Source of the DNA: a virus
Length of the DNA stretch: 34,959 nt
Strand: one strand, 5' to 3'
IMG/VR virus record: IMGVR_UViG_3300043436_002927
Location: 1-34,959 of that record
Shown here piece after piece: positions 28,100 through 34,959 of the stretch. Each line of letters begins with the position of its first letter. Within the stretch, counting starts at the first letter, position 1. A program made the position numbers and the translations under genes. Below the pieces are notes generated by a model. It was not told the DNA's origin. It worked only from the letters and a program-made list of their open reading frames with translations, and made no database searches.

Positions 28100-29200
28100 A
28101 TGGTGAACTTAAGCGCAGACCAGCAATTCGCTACAAATTGGGGTAGAACTAACAATATTCTAAATGCAAATGAAACTGCAACAGGCGGATTGTTAGATAG
28201 CAGGCTAAAAAGCAACACGGCACTGAATAATACTTATCAATCAGAATTGGCTAAGTTTCGCAACACAAGCGGAGTGCGCCCGACATCTGTTGCAAGCCAA
28301 AACTCATATCAAAAAGATGCGCTTTATAATATGGGTAAACAACCATCTTTTGACGCATCAACAATTAATCCATATATACAAAAACAATCGGGCGCATTAG
28401 ATGCAGCAAAAGGTGCGGTTGATAGGTTAGGAACGCCATATCAAGCGTATGACCAAAGCACTTATACGCAATTTATGAACCCTTATATTAAGGACGTAAT
28501 AGAAAATAATGCAAATGAAGCAAGGCGCAGAGAAGCCGAACGCCGTAATGGCATTAACGAAAGTTTTGCGGAGGCTGGGGGTTTTGGTAGCACTGCATTA
28601 GGATTAGAACGTTCACGCAACGCAAGTGAAAGCGAGCGAGGTATATCAGAAATGGACGCACAGTTGCGAGCGCAAGGTTTTGATATGGCAACAGGGCGTA
28701 ATATGCAATTATATGAAGGCAATAGAGCTGATGACTTCGCACGCAAGCAAGGGCAAATTGCTGGTTATCTTAATGTTGCTGGTGGTTATGGTTCTGGTGG
28801 GAACGAAGCGTTAAAAGTTGATGCTTATGGCAGAGAAGTGAATAATAATAATTTAGATAGAATGTTGTTTGCTGGTGATAGAGCGCAAGGACAAAATCAA
28901 TCTGAGCTTGATGCTTTTTACCAACAGGACGCATTAAAACGGCAATATCCATATACGCAAAACTCTTATCTTGCTGATATATTATCACGTTATCCAACGG
29001 GCAGCACAACAACATCAACTCAACCAGGGGTTGGCGTTGCGCAAGGCGCATTAGGTGGTGCATTGGTTGGAAGTTCATTTGGTGGTAAAGGCTCATTTGA
29101 AAGTGGAATAAGTAGCATTGGCAGTAGATTTGGATTAGACCCATTAGGAGTTGTTCCTAGCCGTGGCACTGGTCCACAATTACCATGGTATGCAAGGTAA
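28100..29200 (+). CDS. Internal virion/ejection protein (366 aa)
   Basis: The middle holds NPYIKDVIENNANEARRREA followed by NESFAEAGGFGSTALGLERS, a motif commonly found in phage ejection proteins of short-tailed phages, where a helix with regular Arg/Glu precedes a Gly-Ala-Phe-Gly turn. The C-terminal part has a Gly-rich stretch (VAQGALGGALVGSSFGG) that may insert in the membrane. It is in the gp15-like position. No enzymatic motif. It starts two bases after the preceding stop, so translation is likely coupled. Confidence 0.65.
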   Translation: MVNLSADQQFATNWGRTNNILNANETATGGLLDSRLKSNTALNNTYQSELAKFRNTSGVRPTSVASQNSYQKDALYNMGKQPSFDASTINPYIQKQSGALDAAKGAVDRLGTPYQAYDQSTYTQFMNPYIKDVIENNANEARRREAERRNGINESFAEAGGFGSTALGLERSRNASESERGISEMDAQLRAQGFDMATGRNMQLYEGNRADDFARKQGQIAGYLNVAGGYGSGGNEALKVDAYGREVNNNNLDRMLFAGDRAQGQNQSELDAFYQQDALKRQYPYTQNSYLADILSRYPTGSTTTSTQPGVGVAQGALGGALVGSSFGGKGSFESGISSIGSRFGLDPLGVVPSRGTGPQLPWYAR

Positions 29201-29204
29201 TTAT

Positions 29205-30188
29205 ATGATATTTGACGGATTATTCAAACAAGAACAACAACAATCACAAGGCGAAAGCCCTTATTCTCGCATGTTGGAAGACCCTAAGTTTGCGCTTGGT
29301 TATGGCTTGCTAACCAGCCGTGAAAATCCATTGGGTGCTGCTGTGCAGGTGATGGGGCAGGGTGAAACGGCAAGGCAGGGTAGAGAAGATAATAAGCTGA
29401 AAAACATGTTAATGCAGGCGCAATTAGCTAAAGCGTTAAATCCACAGCCTAAATTGCAATTTAATCCTGTTAGTGGTGATATGTTTGATATGCGCACTGG
29501 TTTGCCATATAATGCGGCAGGCGGGCAGGGCGCACCTATACAAGGTGGCAATGATGGCTACAAAACAAGTTTTGAAATGCCCCTTGAGAATATGGCTGTA
29601 TCGTCATCTCGTGGCAGAATAGAGGCTGAAAAAGCAAATATTGCAGCAAATGCGCCTTTAACTAAAAAAGAAAAAGCGCAAATAGATTTAGATGAACGCC
29701 GTGTTCAAGCTATGGAAGCTGGAAACGAAAGAGAACAACAAAAGGCAGTTCAAGAGCAAAAAACAATAGAAAATCAAAATAAAACATTGTTAAACTTTTT
29801 AGATAAAAAAGAAGCAGCAATAGATAGATTATTGTCACCTAAAAGCGGATTAACTTCAGCAACTGGGTTCATACAATCAAAGTTGCCTACTATTTCACAA
29901 GCAACAAGAGAAGCCGAAAAAGATTTAGAGCTAATTAGAAGTATGGAAACCCTTGATGCTGCCAGTATGAATATATTAAAAGGCGTTTTAAGTGACACAG
30001 ACATGGCGTTATTAACGGCTGCTGCTAGTGGAGAATTGGATTTAGAGCGTGCTGATGCGACAGTAATTAATTCATTAGTTAGAATTAAAAATGAAATTGG
30101 GTTGGTAAAACAAAGATTAGGTGGCAAAGCAGCATTGCAACCAAATAATAACCAATCACAAATAAGTGACCCTTTGGGAATAAGATAA
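29205..30188 (+). CDS. Internal virion/ejection protein, coiled-coil (327 aa)
   Basis: The ATG at 29205 (MIFDGLFKQEQQQSQGESPY) was taken as start; it has AAGG about eight bases upstream. Longer starts at 29151 (TTG) and 29190 would overlap the upstream gene. The N-terminal MLEDPKFALGYGLLTSRENP motif and the coiled coil around KEKAQIDLDERRVQAMEAGN are typical of phage internal proteins; the C-terminal half is helical (TREAEKDLELIRSMETLDAA). The stop overlaps the next start (TAATG). Confidence 0.65.
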   Translation: MIFDGLFKQEQQQSQGESPYSRMLEDPKFALGYGLLTSRENPLGAAVQVMGQGETARQGREDNKLKNMLMQAQLAKALNPQPKLQFNPVSGDMFDMRTGLPYNAAGGQGAPIQGGNDGYKTSFEMPLENMAVSSSRGRIEAEKANIAANAPLTKKEKAQIDLDERRVQAMEAGNEREQQKAVQEQKTIENQNKTLLNFLDKKEAAIDRLLSPKSGLTSATGFIQSKLPTISQATREAEKDLELIRSMETLDAASMNILKGVLSDTDMALLTAAASGELDLERADATVINSLVRIKNEIGLVKQRLGGKAALQPNNNQSQISDPLGIR

Positions 30189-32776
30189 TGGTTACAATTC
30201 AGGAAATACGCCAAAAATACCCTCAATACGATGATATGGACGATGCAACACTAGCTAAGTCATTACATCAAAAGCATTATAGTGACTTAGATTACAATGA
30301 GTTTTCTAGTAAAATAGGTTTGCAACCACAAACGCAACCAGCCGAACGTGGTTATATGGATATGGCGGGAGATGCGTTAGCGCAAACTGGGCGCATGGTA
30401 ACTGGTGGCGTAACAGGGCTAGCTGGCTTATTAGCTAATCCACTTAACGCAACTACAAATTATGTAGGTGAAGCATTAGGATATAATCCTAATTTGTCAA
30501 CTGATGTTCGGGGGCAGGCTATAGAGCAATATGATATTGCAACCAACAATAGAGGTAAGCCAACTGATACATTAGGGCGCATTGTTCAAGCGGGGGGAGA
30601 AGCGTTAATTGGAGGTGGTGCATTAGGTGGAATTGCTAAGTTAGCAGGGGCATCACCTGCAACAGTGCAAGCGTTAGGAGTAAATAATATTCCTAGCGCA
30701 CTTGCAGAAGTGGGGGCTGGTGCAGGTGCGCAAACTGGAATGGAGGTTAACCCTGAAAACCCTATGTCATCATTAATTGGTGGATTTGCTGGAGCATTAA
30801 CACCAACTGCATTAGCAAATGCACCTCGTGGAATTGCAAAAGGATTTGGAATTAATCCTGATAAAATAGCCACACTTGAAAAAGCAGGATTACCAGTTAC
30901 GATACCAGCGGTTAGTGATAGTGATAGCTTGAAATATTTAGCAAGCGCATCTCAAAACTTGCCAATGGGTGGCAAATTAAAATCAAAAATAGATAGTGCA
31001 TACAAACGTGCTGATACTGCATTGCGTGCTTTGGGGTTCACTGGCAACACAACCCCTTCACAGGCTGGTGAAAAAGCGAGAGAAGGCTTGATTAATTGGC
31101 GCAATCAAAAGAAATCAGCATTTAAGGAAATGGATAAAGCGTTTGATGAAATAGTGCCAAAAGCAACGCCATTGAAACCTGAGTTGATTAATAATATTCA
31201 GACTAAAATCAATCAGATTGTTAAAAACAATAATTTGACTGTTGAACAGCAACGTGAATTGATGAACCACCCTGCATTATCTGAATTGCAATCACTGGTT
31301 AATTCTGCAAAACCAAAAGATAATCCAGCGGTTATGTCAAAAATATTAGATGCACAGGGCAATCCAACTGTTGTAACTCCCGCTTCACAAACTAGCCAAC
31401 CAATCAGCATAGAAGCATTAGATAAAGCAAGGTCAAACATTGGATTGTTGACTGAAAAAAGCCCTTTAACCCCTAATTATGATAGCGCAATCACTGGCAA
31501 AGCGTATGACATAATTAAGGATATAAAAAAGCAAGCAGTTATGCAAACTGGCGGTGAAAAAGCCGTAAAATTACTTGAAGATAAAAACAGATTTTACAGT
31601 AAATATATAGATGAAGAAAAAAACTTTAATGCTAAATTAGTTAAAAAATTAGGCGAAGCCCCCGAAGCCATATTTAACAAGATGACATCAAATAATAAGG
31701 TTGGTGCATCAGAAGCAAAAAGAACCATAGCTAGATTATCAGGTGAAGAACGTGATGCTTTTCGTGATGCTTTGATATATCAAAAAGGCGGTGGCGAAGA
31801 TTTTAGCATTGGCAAATGGGCTGGTGAATATGCGAAAATGAGTAATGACGCAAAAAATGCTTTTTTTATGGGTAAGGGCAATTTGCGTCAAGCGCATGAT
31901 AATTTAATGCAGGGCGTAACTATTTATAAAGATTTAGGCAAGTTCAAAAACACAAGCAACACGGCAGTTCATAGTTTTGCGAATAAAATATTAACTAGTG
32001 GAATTGGAACTGGCGTTGGTATTGGTGCGGGGGCGGTTGCAGGTTTTGGTAATGTTATTGGTGCGGTTGTCACGGGTGGCGCAACTAATAAAATATTTTC
32101 TGAATTAATGTCATCACCAAGCGCAACAAAAATGCTTGCTAATATATTAAAAAGCCCACCCAAAACTGAAACAATATTTCGCAGTAGTTTAATTAAAGCA
32201 TTAAAGGCGACTGGCTATACTGATGACACGGCAAAGCAGGAAGTTGACGCATTATTGAAAGATGCACTGACACAACCAGCCTTTGACACTCCAAACAATC
32301 CTGATGGCGTTTCACCGCAGCAAGAGCCTTTAACGCTAGATATAACCCCGCAATCATTCAATACTGAAATGCAAGCCCCTCGTGGATTACGCAACAACAA
32401 CCCTGCTAACTTAAAAGGTAATGATTTATGGCTTGGTAAAACTGGTGTTGATGATGGCGGATTTATCCAATTCAAAACTCCGCAAGCTGGGTTGCGTGCG
32501 ATGGCAATAAATCTAGCTAATCAAGAAAAAAAACATGGCATAAACACAGTTTCTGGTTTAATATCAAAATATGCGCCTAATAGTGAAAATGACACTGTTT
32601 CGTATATTGAGAAAGTAGCAAATGATTTGGGGGTTAAGCCTAATCAGAAGATTAAATTAACAGACAAGAAAACTATGATAAAATTAATGCGTTCTATGAT
32701 TGAGCATGAAAACGGCAATCAACCATATTCAAATCAAGAATTATTGCAAGCAATCAATGCGGGTATAAGCAAATGA
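30188..32776 (+). CDS. Large ejection protein with C-terminal lysozyme-like domain (862 aa)
   Basis: The N-terminus IREKYPQYDD-like IQEIRQKYPQYDDMDDATLA plus KHYSDLDYNEFSSKIGLQP is a recognisable entry motif of large ejection proteins. A Gly/Ala-rich region with hydrophobic stretches (about 145-230), a helical middle and a Gly-rich segment near 600-625 (TGVGIGAGAVAGFGNVIGAV) follow and may insert in membranes. Residues about 730-850 contain RGLRNNNPANLKG, FIQFKTPQAGLRAMA and SENDTVSYIEKVANDLGV, which match the RNNNPGN-type lysozyme/transglycosylase-like domain that opens peptidoglycan during DNA entry. In T7 gp16 this activity is at the N-terminus. Confidence 0.8.
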   Translation: MVTIQEIRQKYPQYDDMDDATLAKSLHQKHYSDLDYNEFSSKIGLQPQTQPAERGYMDMAGDALAQTGRMVTGGVTGLAGLLANPLNATTNYVGEALGYNPNLSTDVRGQAIEQYDIATNNRGKPTDTLGRIVQAGGEALIGGGALGGIAKLAGASPATVQALGVNNIPSALAEVGAGAGAQTGMEVNPENPMSSLIGGFAGALTPTALANAPRGIAKGFGINPDKIATLEKAGLPVTIPAVSDSDSLKYLASASQNLPMGGKLKSKIDSAYKRADTALRALGFTGNTTPSQAGEKAREGLINWRNQKKSAFKEMDKAFDEIVPKATPLKPELINNIQTKINQIVKNNNLTVEQQRELMNHPALSELQSLVNSAKPKDNPAVMSKILDAQGNPTVVTPASQTSQPISIEALDKARSNIGLLTEKSPLTPNYDSAITGKAYDIIKDIKKQAVMQTGGEKAVKLLEDKNRFYSKYIDEEKNFNAKLVKKLGEAPEAIFNKMTSNNKVGASEAKRTIARLSGEERDAFRDALIYQKGGGEDFSIGKWAGEYAKMSNDAKNAFFMGKGNLRQAHDNLMQGVTIYKDLGKFKNTSNTAVHSFANKILTSGIGTGVGIGAGAVAGFGNVIGAVVTGGATNKIFSELMSSPSATKMLANILKSPPKTETIFRSSLIKALKATGYTDDTAKQEVDALLKDALTQPAFDTPNNPDGVSPQQEPLTLDITPQSFNTEMQAPRGLRNNNPANLKGNDLWLGKTGVDDGGFIQFKTPQAGLRAMAINLANQEKKHGINTVSGLISKYAPNSENDTVSYIEKVANDLGVKPNQKIKLTDKKTMIKLMRSMIEHENGNQPYSNQELLQAINAGISK

Positions 32777-34959
32777 CAGTTGATATTGCTATTAATCACA
32801 TCATAAACAAAGCAATTAACGGCGTTATCGGAGGCTCGGGAGGGCAATTTATGGCAAGTTTTAATAAAAGAAGAATTGTAAATGATGGTGATGTTACTAA
32901 TGGATTTTATGATTTAAGCGGTTCTTATGTAAATAATATCATTGAAGTCAATTCAAATCGCATAGTAAAAGTGCGCATTCCAAACACTATGTTATTAGGT
33001 GATGGGAAAGTTATTGGAGTTTGCCAAGCGCAAGATGATTTAGGTAATTATAAACGTATTTTTGAAGTTGTTGCAGACACAAACATTACTGTAAATGGGC
33101 AAGTTGGTGGGCGTAGATTTTATCCTAAAGTTGGCGAAATGTTGTTTATTGTTGGCAGGGGCAATGGTAATTATGACATTCTAAATGCACGGCGCAAGCC
33201 TGATAGCGCACGTGAAGCTGCTGATATGGCTCTTGTTATTGATGGTGCGGAAGTAAATAACTGGACTGAAACTGCTGCTGGTAATGGCATTGTTGCTTCT
33301 TATCGTGATATAGGCGCAAATAATAATGCTAATTTGCAACCAGTGCTTTCACGCTCTGCAAGTGGGACTGATATTGAATGGAATAGAACTAACGGAACTT
33401 TTACATTCAAAGCAGGGCGAACTTTAGTTGCGTCTGGTGCAACATTAGCTATGTTGCAAAAAGCCGTATCAGCGGGACAAGATTATACTGTTATAACCAT
33501 GGGCGAACATAATATAGAAGCGGACGCAACTAACGGGGCTGCAATATGTCATTCGCATCTTGCTACTGATAATAGATTTATCATGCGCCAACAATCGCAA
33601 CAAATTAGAGTTGGCAATTTTACGGGTACATTATATCCTAACCTTGCAGTGTTCAATTTACCTGCTTATAATGCAACACATAATTTGCGTAGATGTTTAA
33701 TTGCTTATACCAATATTGCAGCAAGCCCTTCAAACAGAGAATTGCGCTTTAATAATGGTGTGGTGACGGCAACTGGCACAAATCCAGCTGCCCCTTCAAC
33801 CACTGCTGGCTTTGCGATTGGTGGTGAAACAAATGGCACACGCTTATTTACTGGCACAATGTCATTTTTTGGAATATCCAAATACGCCCTTAATGAAGCG
33901 GAGATTATTGCGGTAAATGCTGCGATTGCGGACATTGAATATGTATTTGGCGTTGGGCAATCTAACGAAGCCAATAAACATTCAACCACTTCACCATATT
34001 TCAGAGATGGCGCAAGGGGCTTGATGGATTATCGCAATGCGCAAAATAGACGTAATGTTACTCATTATGTTAATACTGCGGTAAGTGGTTCTTCATTGTC
34101 ACGTCAAGCTAATGATTATTTAGGATATGTTGCTAATAATTCTTGGGTTGATGACCGCACCGCAACGTTCGTTAATGATGTATTATTAACCAACGCAATT
34201 AGCACCATCACAAATACTTGGGGACTTAGCAAATATGAGAAGTTTAGCGTAAGTATTGGTAATTTAGAAAATGAATTATTCTGGTATGCTGCATTAGTGG
34301 ATAGCGCACTTCGTGCTAAAATCAAAGCTGCATATAGTTATTTGTTAGATAGATTGCAAGCCGAATTTCCAAATGCAGTATTTTATACCAGCGAAATAAC
34401 CCGCCGTAATAATAACACGGGCTTGTCATTCCAATTTATCCGTGAAACGCTTTATGAAATACGTGCTGATAATGCAAATCGCTTAAATTATGGAGCTGAT
34501 TTCTTACTAGATAGATTAAATCCTAAAGACCATACGCATTATGCGCCTGATGCTTATTTTAATCAATCGCAACGCATGGCTGCAAGAATGTTTGATAATA
34601 GCTTACCCCCAACCATTGGCACACCAGTGCTTACGGGTAATTCGCTATTTTTGCCAATAATTGACCCGCAAGGAATTGGATTTACAGTAACTGCTCCTAA
34701 TATGCGTATTGCTAGTAATTTGCTTGCTGATGCGCAGGATTTTAATAATTGGACGCAAGGCACGGCTAGTTCCACAACCACCACGGCAAATACACGCACA
34801 GATGTTCAGGGGACAACCCTAGCTGATACGATTGCTAAAACTGTGGCAGCTGCAACTGGTTTAGCTGGTGGAATAAGCAAAACATTTACTGGCACGGCTG
34901 CTGATTATAATTGTAGTATGTTTGTTGAAGCTGGTAGCGTCACAAACGTAACTATGGGA
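32773..34959 (+). CDS. Tail fibre/spike with SGNH-type esterase domain, 3' end cut by window edge
   Basis: ATG at 32773 overlaps the upstream stop (ATGA) and the frame is open to the last base, at least 729 residues. After a short N-terminal part (FNKRRIVNDGDVTNGFYDLS; likely virion attachment), about 155-385 look like a ConA/LamG jelly roll. Residues 393-600 hold the SGNH pattern: GVGQSNEANKH with Ser397 as nucleophile, and the D586-H-T-H589 block V. This suggests a carbohydrate O-acetylesterase acting on host glycans. Residues from about 648 (NLLADAQDFNNWTQG) begin a carbohydrate-binding-like fibre module. It is the receptor-binding protein. Confidence 0.72.
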   Translation, partial: MTVDIAINHIINKAINGVIGGSGGQFMASFNKRRIVNDGDVTNGFYDLSGSYVNNIIEVNSNRIVKVRIPNTMLLGDGKVIGVCQAQDDLGNYKRIFEVVADTNITVNGQVGGRRFYPKVGEMLFIVGRGNGNYDILNARRKPDSAREAADMALVIDGAEVNNWTETAAGNGIVASYRDIGANNNANLQPVLSRSASGTDIEWNRTNGTFTFKAGRTLVASGATLAMLQKAVSAGQDYTVITMGEHNIEADATNGAAICHSHLATDNRFIMRQQSQQIRVGNFTGTLYPNLAVFNLPAYNATHNLRRCLIAYTNIAASPSNRELRFNNGVVTATGTNPAAPSTTAGFAIGGETNGTRLFTGTMSFFGISKYALNEAEIIAVNAAIADIEYVFGVGQSNEANKHSTTSPYFRDGARGLMDYRNAQNRRNVTHYVNTAVSGSSLSRQANDYLGYVANNSWVDDRTATFVNDVLLTNAISTITNTWGLSKYEKFSVSIGNLENELFWYAALVDSALRAKIKAAYSYLLDRLQAEFPNAVFYTSEITRRNNNTGLSFQFIRETLYEIRADNANRLNYGADFLLDRLNPKDHTHYAPDAYFNQSQRMAARMFDNSLPPTIGTPVLTGNSLFLPIIDPQGIGFTVTAPNMRIASNLLADAQDFNNWTQGTASSTTTTANTRTDVQGTTLADTIAKTVAAATGLAGGISKTFTGTAADYNCSMFVEAGSVTNVTMG

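Noticed and set aside
29151-29204. Longer TTG start for the ejection protein gene at 29205
   Set aside because: It would overlap the preceding gene by 50 bases and has no ribosome site; ATG 29205 has AAGG at suitable distance.
1-34959. tRNA or rRNA genes
   Set aside because: No TΨC-arm-like GTTCRA-type block with matching acceptor stem was noticed on either strand by eye; a tRNAscan run would be the decisive test.

Overview
The window is part of the genome of a tailed double-stranded DNA bacteriophage (or a prophage fragment) with an AT-rich genome. The late operon reads terminase small and large subunits, P22-type portal, scaffold, SU10/HK97-fold capsid, head-tail adaptor, a gp10-like tail hub, a T7-like set of internal virion (ejection) proteins and a tail fibre. 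No tape measure, sheath or tail tube gene is seen, which fits a short-tailed (podovirus) particle. The host is probably a Gram-negative bacterium with canonical DnaA boxes and sigma70-like promoters; the species cannot be told from the sequence. The first and last genes run off the window. No integrase, endolysin, RNA polymerase, family A/B DNA polymerase, tRNA or CRISPR array was recognised.

Layout. (1) 1-2170, minus strand: eleven tightly overlapping small genes, several encoding one-TM microproteins, driven by a strong promoter at 2239-2267. (2) 2183-2347: divergent control region. (3) 2348-4197, plus strand: a Cro/CI-like HTH regulator followed by small unknown genes and a second HTH-like protein. 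(4) 9061-4236, minus strand: a recombination/replication operon (unknown phage protein, Sak4-like ATPase, DUF669-like ssDNA-binding protein, Cas4/RecB-like nuclease, DEAD-box helicase, small Cys protein, RusA-like resolvase, unknown). (5) 9062-9164: overlapping divergent promoters beside a ribbon-helix-helix regulator (9165-9338), then a large primase/helicase-like gene (9351-11567). (6) 11568-12080: a gene-free stretch with eleven copies of a 10-bp iteron, a long inverted repeat, an AT-only block and two terminators facing each other. This is the best candidate for the replication origin. (7) 14584-12081, minus strand: eight or nine small unknown genes from one promoter (14626-14654) to one terminator (11948-11980). 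(8) 14656-14748: two perfect DnaA boxes and the late promoter. (9) 14749-34959, plus strand: the late virion operon.

How it fits together. Two divergent control regions (near 2250 and 9100), each beside a small DNA-binding protein, seem to set early transcription. The operon at 4.2-9.1 kb would provide recombination-dependent replication functions, and the prim-pol/DUF3987 protein would act at the iteron region directly downstream of its own gene. Late genes build the P22/SU10-like head, fill it through TerS/TerL and the portal, attach adaptor and hub, load ejection proteins that include a C-terminal murein-degrading domain, and finish with a fibre carrying a predicted SGNH-type carbohydrate esterase. 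Gene starts were often moved inward from the longest open frame to the ATG that follows a GGAG-type Shine-Dalgarno site.
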